The translations under genes and the position numbers were made by a program. This document shows, piece after piece, positions 12,430 through 23,439 of a stretch of 64,000 bases of DNA (position 1 is the stretch's first letter; each line of letters starts with the position of its first letter). The stretch is from Scenedesmus sp. ARA3 (lineage: Eukaryota; Chlorophyta; Chlorophyceae; Sphaeropleales; Scenedesmaceae). Below the pieces are notes generated by a model. It was not told where the DNA came from and did not search any database. It saw nothing but the letters and a program-made list of their open reading frames with translations. The stretch covers positions 1 to 64,000 of the forward strand of contig RWJK01001165.1 in assembly GCA_004335835.1 (NCBI GenBank). Reading direction: 5' to 3'.

Positions 12430-14489
12430 CATGGGCAGGTGCTGGCTGCTGTTGGTGACAAGGCTAGAAGGTTGCCTGCAGCCTAGATGTTTGTGTAGTA
12501 GCCACACACATGCTTGCAGCAGAGCGATTTAACATCAGGCTGCCATAGCTGCATGGGTGAGACAAGACACTGTCCTGTTGTCGTGTGTGCCACAAGATGC
12601 GTAATAAGTCATCCTGTGCACACTCTTCATGCAGAGGTCGTGCACTGCATCCTCCGGCTGCCGCTGCCGCCGCCGCTGCTGCTGATGCTGATGCTACTGC
12701 TTGCTTAGCACACACTGCAGCGCAGGAAATTAGTGCAATTGCTGCTGGTGCTTATGCTGCTGCTGCGGCTTCCCTGTTCACCTGTTGTTGCACAGCCAGT
12801 GGCCTTCTCCGTTGACCGCGTCTCGCCAACCATAGCAGATCTGCTTCTAGAACAGGGCGTGCGTGTATGGATCAACCTCCGGGCCACCAGCGTTCCTACT
12901 AGGGGAGAGATCCTCCGTTGTGTCAAACACCGCAGCTGTGTTATAAGCACTGAAGCGCTTGAACACAGCCGGTGACATAGCTATGGAGGTTATGACTCCA
13001 CCATTGAGCATGATCTGGCTCTTGACCTTCCCAATGGTGTCGAGAGAACTGCCCGCATATGCAAAGGAAAAGGTACCACCTGCAGCAGCAGCCATATGCA
13101 CCAGTTGTAACACACTCAAGTGTTGGTCATTGCATCTTGCTGATCCTGCTCTGCTGGCAATGTGGCATCAGGCGCAGCAAACATTTGCCTCTGGCAGCCC
13201 ACAGTTGGCTCCTCCAGAATACAAGTAGATAATAATGTGGCACTGTGTCACCATGTGTGTGTGCTGCACGAGTGGGCACTCTCTGCCTGCACTTCACTAC
13301 ACGTCAGCAGGACGGAACTGCAACAGGCCAAACTGCTGCACCTGCCTAAGGCTTTGCCTGAAACTGCCACTGCAAGCAGCGTGGTTTGCTTGCCATGTGA
13401 AGCTTCAATGCACTCACCATCCGGTAGTTGGGAAGCACACGCGTTAGCGCGCGTACACGACAAGCTTGGGTACCCATCATATGGCAAGCACTCACGCGAC
13501 GCCCACTTCTGGAGCCTGCCACTGTCCACATTCGCTATCAGCTTGTCAAATGTCGCTCCGGTTTTGCAGTCAACTCAAGGCAACAGCCTACACAACAAAA
13601 ACACAGCAGCTATGAGACCTGCAGCAGCTACTGCAGCAGCTTTGAAGCAAAGGAGCCAGCAGCTGCAGTACGCGTACATGCAACTGCATGTGAAAGGCAA
13701 CAAGGCAGCAACATTACAATGCTTCGCTTACTTGCAGAAGCTGACATCCTGCTCTGACAGGCTGAGCTTGCTCCAGCTCTGCTGCAAGTACACGTTGACG
13801 GCAGCCTCAGCTGCTGCAGTGAACGCAAAGCCCACACATGCTCCGCACGTGTATTGGTCCTGCAAGTAACATGAGACACACCAAGAAAGTTTAAAATGCA
13901 GAGGCAAGGATAGCGCGGCAAGGCAGGACACCTAATATACAATTAGTACACTCACGGGCATGCAGTGTAGTAGGCAGTTGACAACAGCAGTAGCACAGCT
14001 AGTAACACAAAGGCGCACCGTGCATGCGCTGGCTGGCTGAGCAAGGCATGCACACATGTGCCGCCTTCAGCACAATGTTGTCTAATGCAGTAGCTGACAC
14101 CTCTTGGGGCGCCTGCAGCATTATGGCTTGTGTGTTATTGTAAGCTCAGCATGCCTTCAGTATGCAGCGCTAGCGCTGCATGGCGCACCTGTGCAGGGCT
14201 GATGAACGCACGGCGTCCGGGCGTGTCTGCTGTGCTGTTGGACGAGTAGGCTACAGGAGTAAGACCCAACAGCAGCCAGTGCAAGCAATGAGGGCCTGCT
14301 AATGTGTCCTGCCCGCACACTGCTTGTGCAACTTCAGCCTCGCTTGATGCACCCAGGTTGCGCAGTATGTTTGCTTTGCCTCTGCTGATTCTGTAGCTGG
14401 GGCGTGTGGCGTTGGGCGATGAGCGCAGCCCTTTCTCTGCTTTGTACACTAGGCCAGTGGCGCGGCTGCCAAAACAAGGCACAGCAAGA

Positions 14490-14516
14490 AGCAGCAGCAG
14501 CAGCAGCAGCAGCAGC
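14490..14516. repeat. (GCA)n microsatellite
   Basis: A run of nine GCA units inside the disrupted peptidase-RCC1 locus, near the right edge of a possible exon. In gene sense it reads TGC/CTG. Confidence 0.8.
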
Positions 14517-15535
14517 AAGTACTGATGTGTGTGCCTGCAACACGGTGCGCATCGCCAAGCTGGTGTGCAAATGTTGCTGCACATGCCCCATCACGGCACA
14601 CATGCGCAAGCTGAAGGATATTTTGATATGTCTGAAGCTGCAGCGCACAGGACATCGGCAGCACATAACTGCAGCTCTGCCACAGGCACTAGACTTGGGC
14701 CTGGCGAGGGTCAACTGCACATGTCAGGGCCTGCCATGCATGCTGCTGTCCAGCATAGAAGGCTGCAAATGCCTCACAATGTCTTCAGCAGGGCTAAAAA
14801 TTGCAACAGGCAATCACTCATTCTGAAGTCAACAATGACTTGAGCAGGGCTGAGTTCGCAAACTCAGTCAGGCGCTTGCTGCAAGAGCCTGTGCTGTATT
14901 CCTGCAAGCATGCAGAGCGTGTACAGCAGAGATCGTGTGTGCAGCGGCCTCCTTGGCGGCTGTGAGGAAGCCCCCCAACTGCTTGTCATCTCCACACTGC
15001 AGATAGACAGGCCTGCACATGCCCTCATGGCCAAGGATCGGCGTGCATTTAAACTCCTTCTCCAGGATCTGGGTATTGCTGCTGCCAAGCAACCCCTGCA
15101 GTACAAGTGTACTGTAGTGGGCTGCGCTGTGTGCACGCTGCTCCCTCAGGGCTGTGCACTCCAGCTGGTCTCTTCTGCCTCACTGGCTACGTCATATTCG
15201 CATGGTTCAGCTGGAGTGCAAAGTTCCTATCATCCAACAATAATACTGATGATCGAGTCTGTTGTCCCATCAGGCCCATTGCAGGCAACACTTGCATGCT
15301 GATTAACACGGCGGTGAAGAGTTACCCAACCGTCACAAGCAGCAAGCAGCCTGAACATACCTTGCAGCTGAGGCCTGTTTTCAGCTGTCACTGGTGCCAG
15401 CCCAGTGGCCACAACCAACAATGCTACCAACAGCGCGCCTGAAACAGGGGATAGGCGTCTGGTCTGGAACCCGCAACAGCAACAGGCTGCACACACCGGA
15501 CGTGCTGAGCGAGATGCGCTCCATCTACTATACAT

Positions 15536-17243
15536 GTTTCCCTGCAAGTAACCTTATAAGTATCGTGAAACAAAGCTTATCTGCAGGGATGGCTGCTGAA
15601 CGCTGCAGCCCCCGGGGTGCCCGAAGCCAGAAATCGCAGCTGCGGTGTAATGAAACATACCACAAATCTTGCGCAAAAACTCTTATACTATATTCCACCT
15701 TTTTGCGCGTCACGAGCAAGCAGCAAGTTCAGGTTTAGGACCACAGCGTGGGACACACTGTCAGATTGGAGCAGGCGTGCACTACCCGGAGGTTGGTTTG
15801 TTTGATTGAAGTTGAAGTTAACCGCTTGATGGCTTCAGGCTGTGAGCGGGTGTAATCGTTCGCTCATTCCGCCTGCATGCCGATGAGTTTCCCTTGCAAG
15901 CTCAGCTGTTAGGCTACTAGCCCAGCTAAGCTGTGATGTCTCTGGCCCAAACCACACAAGCAAACGAACAGTTCCTTTCTTCAATCCTTGGCATGACGAG
16001 GTGTTACCACTACGCTCAACACTCAGAACCATCACGGGCTCAATATGTGTAACCGCACTGCGCGCACAGCAGGAGAATGACGTTGCGACAGCACTGGCGC
16101 TGGTGCAACAGCTCGTGCCCAGCCGCTGGTCAGTGCTGCACGCCACGTACATGAAGCCTGACTATTCAATGTGGCATCATGTCACATGATGCCTACAGTA
16201 GTACGGTGCCTGAGCCTCAGGCCAGGTGCCAGGCTCTCCCACAATCCAATTGTATGCGAACCAATTTGTTGTGGTTGGTAACCTGCATGTCACCCCACTG
16301 CCAGCTGCAACAAGCCATCAATGGTTGCAGCTGCAGCCCCAGCAGACCCGTGCTTCCACTGCACGTGTGTTCAGTTCCGCACTGTACACAACCCTTGCTC
16401 GGATGACCCACTTGACCCACTTGACACGTATGTACTGCATGCATATGCATTGCTGTGCCGCCACTGCTGCTGCTGCTGCTGCTCAGCAGGCAAAACGTGC
16501 CAAGGCCACACATGACAGCTGCTGCACACACCTAATGACAACCAAAATGTGACAACCAGGCACTAGGCCGGCTGACTACTTTGGGCCAAAGGCAGCCTGA
16601 CATCCAACAGATACAAGTCATTGTCCAGCTAATTGATAGAACCACCCATCGCCGCAGCTGTTGCTTGTTTGTAGTGTGCCACACCCAGCATCGGCAAGCG
16701 TATTGTAACCACAACATTTGAGGAACTATAATGTGTTTGGCAGCGCCCCCACTTGGCAACCACCCAGCCCCGCCCCAACCAAGTGTACCATGCGGCCTGA
16801 ACGCTGTTTGACTGCTTGAGTATTCGCCTGAGTCAATCAGGTGTGACATGTCCCAAGGCGGCGGCATGTTGTTTTCGACCACAGAAAGGAAAGAATGCCT
16901 TTGTGCAAGGGGCCACACCATGTGGTAGCTGTTCAGTGTGAACCCTGCATAACGTCTGCATGTTGAGCGTAACAAGCCATGTGTAACTATAACCAGCGCA
17001 GCTGGACCCAGCAGCAATCAACCCACGCTCGGCAGACCATCAACCCTGCCGCTAGTCACCCACACAGCATTCCCTTTTTTGCAGTGCAGCCGCTGCATCA
17101 CCAGCCCAACCCATCAGCACCAGACACCTGTACCGCTATGTCCTAACAACCCCCGTATCCCATGCCGCATTCCCAGCAGCTGTTGCTTGTGTTTGCGCAA
17201 CACCATGCATGTGCTTCAGCTGATGCATCACTGCCTGCCTCAC
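15536..17243. other. Region between two minus-strand genes, no gene supported
   Basis: About 1.7 kb. Minus-strand frames at 16.5-17.0 kb contain Cys/Gly-rich fragments such as NTLADAGCGTLQTSNSCGDG, but I could not link them to a family or to consistent splice borders. They might be remnants of the missing 3' part of the neighbouring subtilase-like gene. No catalytic Asp, His or Ser motifs of subtilases were seen. Confidence 0.35.
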
Positions 17244-18714
17244 CACGCCTTGAGCCTCCTGCCAGCTGCAGACCCCTGCCGGGGCAGCCAATCCATTGCT
17301 GCAGCCTCTGCTGCTGCCTGCTCTTTTGCCTCTGCTGCAGCAGCAGTGCCAGCTGGGCCTGCTGCTGCTGCCACGGAAGCCTCAGTGGTCACAGCTGGAA
17401 CTGGCTTGGCTGCAAATGTGGGCTGCAGTACAGGGAGCGCCTCAGCTGCTGTTGCATCAGCTGTGAGGCCAGTAGCAGCTGCCTCGTCTTCTTCTGCCAC
17501 TGCTGCAGGCGCCTCTGCTGCTGCTGCTGCCACAGGTGTTGCAGGCTGCTGGCGCTGCTGCTGCCGCGCTGCTACTGCCTCTGCTGAGAAGACAGTAGAC
17601 ACCACAAAGTTGGGCTCTATGGCCACCACGTCAGGCATGTCTGCCAGCTGCTGCAGCAGGTAGGCCCAGTCTGCTGGGTACGTGGGCGCCTGCAGCAGCA
17701 GCAGCAGCAACCTGTAACGTTGGGATGTGATGACTGTAAGCAACCGAACCCGGGCATGATTATGATGACTGCTTATCTGCCTCTGCTCCTGCATCTGGTG
17801 CACGAGCTGCTCACAGGAGGTCAACACCAGCAGGCTTGCGGTTACAGGGGGCCGTTGTCCAGTCAAAGAGCAAAGGCTGTGCAGCAGCAGCTCACCGTAA
17901 ACAGGACGCCGCTCCATGCATTTGGCCCGTAGTAGTCAGATGCTTGGATGGTAACGGCACCCGTGGCCACAAACAAACTGCATGGAAGCGCAGCAGTCAG
18001 CAGCTGCAGTAAAGGACCATCCCTGCAAGTGACTCTTCAAGTGACTCTTCAATGCCAAGCTGCAGCAAAAGCCTGACCAGGAGGAGTACAACAGTTTCAC
18101 TGCTGCCAAGCCTAGCTGCAGCAACAGCAGCACCGTTAGCGCTGCTGCCGCCTCACCTGTCCACCTGCTTTGCTGTCTCGTTTGTCGCGCTGGGCTTGAA
18201 CGTCACTATGAACTGCTGGTCCGCCACCATCACGTCACCCTCTGGCTGCAGGAACTTGCTGCTGCTGCTGCCTGCTGGGACATCGCGGCCTGCAGACAGT
18301 CAAGTTGTTGTGTGACAGCCATGTTGTGCGTCTGAGCCTACTACAGCTTGGTTAGTCACCGCCTGCTGCACAGGTGCTGCCTACGTTGCCCTCAAACAGA
18401 TGCTAGAGCAAGGCAGCCGTATGCTGCAGGCCTTTGCCTGCCAACTATATATTTAGCATGATATCAGTGCTGTGTAAGCTCTCTAAGCAACATCCAGCTG
18501 TTGCTGGCGCAAAGGCTCAAGCTGCATCGCCCATCTCACCTGCAAGGTTCCAGGTGGAGTTCTGCCATGCTACGCTCGGTGCATCCACAGAGGGCAGGGA
18601 CGCGGCTGCCATCATTAGATAATCAGCTGCCTGAGCTTTGCTGATCGAGCATTCCACGATGCATGCACAGAGGCCACAAAAGACTCCGAGCAGCAGCAGC
18701 CTTGATGCAGCCAT
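17244..18714 (-). CDS. Secreted subtilase-propeptide-like protein, probably partial
   Basis: Exon 1 (18714-18540) starts at ATG and encodes a clear signal peptide (MAASRLLLLGVFCGLCACIV). Exon 2 (18289-18157) joins in phase and encodes VADQQFIVTFKPSA, typical of the start of an inhibitor I9 / subtilisin propeptide. Further exons include one ending at 17896 (ATGAVTIQASDYYGPNAWSG) and 17689-17244, with MPDVVAIEPNFVVS, the usual propeptide end, followed by an Ala/Gln-rich tail. The join between exon 2 and the 17.9 kb exon is not resolved in phase. The peptidase S8 catalytic domain, normally directly after the propeptide, is not visible downstream. It may therefore be a truncated gene, a stand-alone I9-type inhibitor, or a gene whose remainder I failed to see. 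Confidence 0.55.
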
Positions 18715-19042
18715 GATGGCCTCTCTACTGCTACCTTCGCAATAGTTTAATTTATTGCAATATATTCAAGTTTTTGAGGTGTGTTTCAGCAGGACAGCTT
18801 GAAGTTGGTTGTTCACAACGACCTGATCCCGACAGCGCGCGCGGCAACTATTTGCAAATGTACAAGTAAGTAATATATATTGCACTCGAATGATATGTTC
18901 AGCAGACACGGCTCCACATCATACATCCAGCAACAAAGCAGCGTCCTCAATCGTCATTTGTCGTAGCGGGAAGCTGGCGGGGCAAACATCTCGAACACCT
19001 GCGTCGCAAGCACTGATGCAGAATTACTGAAAATGTAATATT
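18715..19042. other. Short intergenic region, AT-richer than surroundings
   Basis: Lies between the start of the subtilase-like gene and the 3' end of the uroporphyrinogen decarboxylase gene, both on the minus strand. It contains AT-rich stretches (for example around 18735-18775 and 18865-18885) that may be promoter sequence for the subtilase-like gene. No coding sequence was recognised. Confidence 0.4.
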
Positions 19043-19047
19043 TTACA
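19043..19047 (-). promoter_or_regulatory. Candidate poly(A) signal TGTAA (UROD)
   Basis: TGTAA on the minus strand, about 130 nt after the uroporphyrinogen decarboxylase stop codon. TGTAA is the established green-algal poly(A) signal. Confidence 0.5.
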
Positions 19048-19177
19048 TCAACTAAACCACATTCGTATCTGAACCCAGCACCTCATATAAGCTGCAACAG
19101 CCAAACCCACCCTCTCCATCTGTCCCCTAGAGCCCTGACCCTGTCCTGTGCCCTTCTACGCCACGCTGATGCCCTGG

Positions 19178-19218
19178 CTATACAGCTGCGCCCACCAGCT
19201 GCCCGTTCGCCGCATGCT

Positions 19219-19249
<31 letters not shown>

Positions 19250-20657
19250 GATCTTGCCGCTCTGGCGTGCCAGCTCGCAGAAGTAGCCCACATTCTCCTC
19301 AGGCGTGCCCTGCACCACTCCGTGGCCCACATTGAGGATGTGGCCCTGCGGCCCTGCCTCCAGCAGCACGCGCTTCACCTCCGCCTCAATCACCTCCTGC
19401 AAGGGCAACACACAGCAGCACTGGTCAATTGTTGATCAGCACAACTAAGCTGCATTCCAACAGCAGTCACACGTGCGCTGCAGGGCAGCCAGCAGGGGGC
19501 ACCACTTTGCTTTGCACCCACCCGCCCGCATGCCGAGAGAGCACCATGGCGTCCACGTTGCGCTGCACCCGCTGTGCAATTGCTGCCAATGATGAGTGCT
19601 GCATCATCTCATCACACCCTGAGTTCCAACCTGCGCCCACCTGCGTGCCGAAGAGCACCATGGGGTCCACGTTGCCCTGCACCTTGTGCTGCGGCCCCAG
19701 CGTCTGCCTGCACACGCGCATGCTGGTGGACCAGTCCAGCCCGATCACGTCTGCGTTGCTGCCGGCCACCACGTCCAGCTTGCCGGTGCCTGCAGAGGAT
19801 CAGAGCGCAAGCAGTGTAGCAGTTTGAATACGCGCTGGTCCAGTTGTGGCAAGCAGAGGAAGCTGGAAGTGTGTTACAGCTGCAGCTTCCGCAGCACTGG
19901 TGCATGCACTGTTGTGCATGCCGTGCAGAGCAGCCTGAATGCAGGTGACACTATCGCTACCCACAGGACAGCTCTGGGTATTCTAAGCTTCTCGCGTCAC
20001 CGCAAGAAGCACATGCCGATGAGCGCATACACCCACACACCAGCTGACGCTAGCATCTGCATGCGCCACAAAATAATATGATTCCAGCCCCCGCGCACCT
20101 CCGTTTGCGTGGAAGATGATGGGCACGTGTGGGTACTTTGCGCGCACCGCCTCTGTGATCCTGTTCGCATACGGCAGGCTGAACTCCGCAAACTGCTCCG
20201 GCGACAGGTGGTGCGCCCAGCTGTCAAACAGCTGCACCACCTGCGCGCCAGCCTCTATCTGGTAGCCCACGTATGTGATGAGCGCAGTGGTGAGGTGCTC
20301 CAGCAGTGCATGCAGCAGCGCAGGGTTGTTGAACATGATCATCTGCGACAGGCAAACAAAACGATGCAACAGTTTTGTCAGGACGCCATGATGTGGTTAC
20401 AAGATGAGAGCAAGTGTGATGCGTCACAGGATCAAAGAGCTGCAGAGTTACTGGACATGGAGTGCAAATGGCGCTGGCAGAAACTTAAGCTGCTGCTGCT
20501 GCTGCCGCTGCTGATTGACACTACGTAACAGAAGCAAGCGCAACATTGCAGCAGTCAGATGTCAGCTGGCTGCTGCGCCTGAGTGAGCTCCCAACATCGC
20601 CGCCGGCCTCCACAATCGCCATGGCTATGCTGTGGTCCAGCTGCATTTGCCTGCAAG

Positions 20658-20696
<39 letters not shown>

Positions 20697-22338
20697 CATG
20701 TCACTGCTGCCGCACCTTGGTCTGCTTGCAGTCCCTGTCAGCCTTGCCCTCCATGGCGTATGCTGCCAGCGTCCATGGCGTGCCCACAAAGCCCAGCAGC
20801 GTGGCCTGGCCGTCAACCTCCTTCCTGCAAAATGGCGCAGCGGCAGCGCACAGCGGCAGGGCAGTGTGTGTGATGAACTTGGAGTGCTGATCCCTTACCC
20901 AGAGACACTCGAGTGCAGCTGAACGGCTGGCGTGCTTGCTGAGCAATGAGGCTCAACAAACCGTGACAGCACAGATGGGTAGGCATCAAGCATGCCCCCT
21001 AAATGCTGCTCACCACACTTGCGCTGTGCTGACAGCACCCCTGCTCAACCCCACCACCGCCGCACCTGAGGCTGGACAGGATCTCATGCACAAAAGGCAG
21101 CGAGTTGAGGGGATCATCCAGGGTTTTGAGTGCCTTGATCTGCTCCATGCTGCGGATGGGGTCATCGATGCGGGGCCCCTTGCCCTTGATGACGTCAAAC
21201 TCAATGCCCAGGGCAGGCAGGGGGGTCAGGATGTCGCTGAAGAAGATGACGCCATCAGGCTTGAATGCACGCCACGGCTGCAGGACGGTTCACATGCATC
21301 GCAACATTATACATAGTGAGGTTGCGTGACATGGAGTGTGGGCATGTTGCGGTGAGGGCAGGGGCGTGAGGATATCGCTGATGTAGATGCCCACCATCAT
21401 GCTTGAACGCGCACCACGGCTGCACATTGATTCAAAATTCCATATCAAGTTTGCAGGACACAGCTGGGCAGAGGATGTGCAGCCCTGGAGCCTATCACGG
21501 CTTGCTGGCAGTCATTGGTGAATGCAGCAGGCAGAACTGGCTGACACACATTTGAGTGCGGAGCAAGTTAAGGCAGCAACGCTACTTGCAGTGTGCACAA
21601 GGACACTCAGCCTGCTGCAAGGAAACTCAGCCTACTGCGCTCGCTGTTGACTGCACACACAACTGCTTCACTAGTCCTCAGCCTCTGCACCACGCTGCAG
21701 CTGCTAACGCTGCGCTCATGCACTCTGTGCATGCTGCTGCTGGTGGTGGTCCTGGTGCTGCTGCTGCTGCTGCTGTGCAGGCCAGCCGCCCAGCGCACCT
21801 GCATGGACAGCTCGATGGCGATGTCTGGCGTCTCTGAGCGCATGCGGAAGGGGTACTTGTCTGAGTAGGCCCTGAACTCCGCCATGTAGCGGCCAGCCTG
21901 GCGCATCAGCCACACCGGCGTGCGCTCAGCCTCTGCAGACAGGAGGATGTGAAGGGTCTCAGCACGGTGTAAGCGCATTATGTGTCAGCCAGTGGCAAGC
22001 AGGCTAGTGAGTGATGCAGCTGGAAGCGTGCATCCACTGACCAGCACTTGGGCTGACCATACTACGATCCTGAGTTGATAGGTGGATGAGCGATCAAGTT
22101 TGCTGTGCAATGAGTATGATGTGAGTGCTTCGCAATGCAGCAGGAGTGGCAGCAGCAAACCAGGCACCAGTGCTGGCAGCAGCAGCAGTTTCACACCTTC
22201 ACCCCTGGCCACCCGCAGCAGCAGTGGGTCCTGAGCTGCAGCCTTGCATGTTACACTGCTCCGGCTGACTGGTGGGCGGCGAGTCTGCACCTGTGCTGTG
22301 ATGCCACTAGAGCGGGTGTTCAGGCACCGAGACTGCAT
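19178..22338 (-). CDS. UROD: Uroporphyrinogen decarboxylase, plastid
   Basis: Seven exons: 22338-22197, 21932-21799, 21277-21066, 20824-20716, 20342-20099, 19789-19641, 19396-19178. Lengths sum to 1209 nt (402 aa) with all phases consistent. The enzyme removes four carboxyl groups from uroporphyrinogen III to give coproporphyrinogen III in heme and chlorophyll synthesis. Motifs: [16 protein letters not shown] near the N-terminus, the catalytic Asp in [56 protein letters not shown] and [17 protein letters not shown]. The first about 35 residues ([12 protein letters not shown]...) are basic and Ser/Thr-rich with no acidic residue, as in a chloroplast transit peptide. The C-terminus ends in a poly-Gln tail encoded by a CAG run, which is unusual. 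Two introns carry decayed copies of neighbouring exon borders. Confidence 0.96.
19527..19570 (-). repeat. Decayed copy of UROD exon 6 end
   Basis: About 43 nt match the end of UROD exon 6 (19641-19684) with a handful of differences. The copy lies in the following intron, and its splice-donor position is degraded. Confidence 0.75.
20661..20694. repeat. (TGC)n microsatellite in UROD intron 4
   Basis: About eleven TGC units; on the gene's strand it reads CAG. It is intronic, between exon 4 and exon 5 of the decarboxylase gene. Confidence 0.85.
21355..21424 (-). repeat. Decayed copy of UROD exon 3 start
   Basis: About 70 nt resemble the 5' part of UROD exon 3 (source about 21209-21280) with many substitutions. 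It lies upstream in intron 2 and looks like an old tandem duplicate. Confidence 0.7.
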
Positions 22339-22774
22339 GTTGAGCTGTGGCGAATATTGTCAAGCCACGCGGGAGGATAGCAGACGTGAATGATCAAACG
22401 CGTAGAACGTATTACTTTGAGAATGGCGAAGCAACGAATGAGCCAGTAACAGAGCAATTGGTGTCGCAACAGCCACGAACAAGGCAGTGCAAGACCAGCT
22501 GAATTTTGGGAACTCAGCTTATATCAAAACTAAAGCATTGTTTTGCGCTTGCTCAGCCATACGGCAATGATCTCTGTGCCATCAAGTAACAGTTGAAGGA
22601 CAGGTCACAGGTGTCTTCTGTCCTTCTGGCTGCTTTTACTGCTTTATACAGATCAAAAAGTGTAGTTCGGCAATTGATCTGTTCAGGCAACACCATCGTA
22701 ACCCGAGGTCCCGCCAAAGTTGACAACGGCGGGCAGCTCTCCACGATCCTCAACGAATTAACAATGTTTCAAGC
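22339..22774. other. Region between UROD start and TRM6 end
   Basis: About 440 bp holding the likely UROD promoter and the 3' flank of TRM6. I recognise no coding sequence here. Confidence 0.4.
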
Positions 22775-22779
22775 TTACA
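22775..22779 (-). promoter_or_regulatory. Candidate poly(A) signal TGTAA (TRM6)
   Basis: TGTAA on the minus strand about 35 nt past the TRM6 stop codon, a good spacing for the green-algal poly(A) signal. Confidence 0.55.
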
Positions 22780-22813
22780 TTAATCGAATAGAGACGAAGC
22801 ACGCCCCACAGTC

Positions 22814-23406
22814 CTACCGCCTGCCCCGCTTGCCGCCCCTCCTGCCACCCCTGCCACCTCCCCTGCTGCCAGCACTGCCCTGCTCCTGCCCTCCACTCGG
22901 CTCCGGCCCTGCAGGCGCCACCGTAGTGCCAGACAGAATATAACCACCAGTCCCGCCAGTAGTCATATTCATGAGCGGGTGCGTGCGGCCTGGCAGCACC
23001 TGGTATGGCCGCATCCAGCTCTCCTGCAGCTGCAGCATCAGGGCAGCCTTGCTGGCTGTCAGCTGCGCCATCGCCTCTGCAAGAGGCTGCTGCCAGGGGC
23101 TGAACACCACAAACGGGGTGGATGGCGCAAGCAGCGGCAGCACCTGCTGCAGGATGCTGGCTGTGTGCAGCCTCGGAGCAGCGATGATGCAGCTGTTGAA
23201 GCCTTGGCCCAGCAGCGACTCAAGCTGCTCAGGGCTGGCAGTGTAGCTGCCGCGCGTGCCGGCCTCTGCTGCTGCCTGCTGCTCTGGCTGGCCTTGCTGC
23301 TGCTGCTCTGGCTGCTGCTCCAGCTGCTGCTGCTGGGGCTGTTTGCCATCAGCAGGCCCTACTGCTGCTGCCGCTTCCTGAGGATCAGGCTGCCTCTGCT
23401 CCTCCC

Positions 23407-23439
<33 letters not shown>

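Larger units (their letters stand above)
10125..15535 (-). pseudogene. Papain-like cysteine peptidase fused to RCC1-type repeats, disrupted
   Basis: On the minus strand a hydrophobic leader exon (15535-15361, SGALLVALLVVATGLAP) opens the gene. Around 13.88 kb is DQYTCGACVGFAF, the oxyanion Gln and catalytic Cys of a C1A peptidase. The catalytic His lies in DPYTHALF (about 12.86 kb). The Asn comes from splicing LCNN to SWSTRWGNSGTIKIAYG (about 12.4 kb). A Pro/Ser linker (12.0-11.87 kb) leads to RCC1-type repeats with motifs such as GDNYYGQLGTG, GAGFNGQLGNG, SVWCWGWDYYGG and VFCWGQNNYAQLGQG, down to a stop at 10125. Two in-frame stops (TAG at 12847-12849, TAA at 11869-11871) and at least four frame changes in the repeats interrupt it. 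The exons between 13.9 and 15.3 kb are not fully resolved. Family assignment is firm; whether the damage is real decay or assembly error is open. Confidence 0.75.

Noticed and set aside
11869..12849. Possible reassignment of TAA/TAG to Gln, as in some ulvophyte algae, because two in-frame stops occur where Gln would fit well.
   Set aside because: No other long coding exon in the window contains in-frame TAA or TAG, and other genes use TAG or TAA as normal stops (SURF1 ends in TAG, the LWGW-CAFK gene in TAA). Frame breaks in the same gene favour decay or sequence error.
16532..17017. A 161-codon minus-strand frame with Cys-rich fragments, considered as the catalytic part of the subtilase-like gene.
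   Set aside because: No Asp, His or Ser catalytic motifs and no consistent splice borders; the composition looks like translated intergenic sequence.
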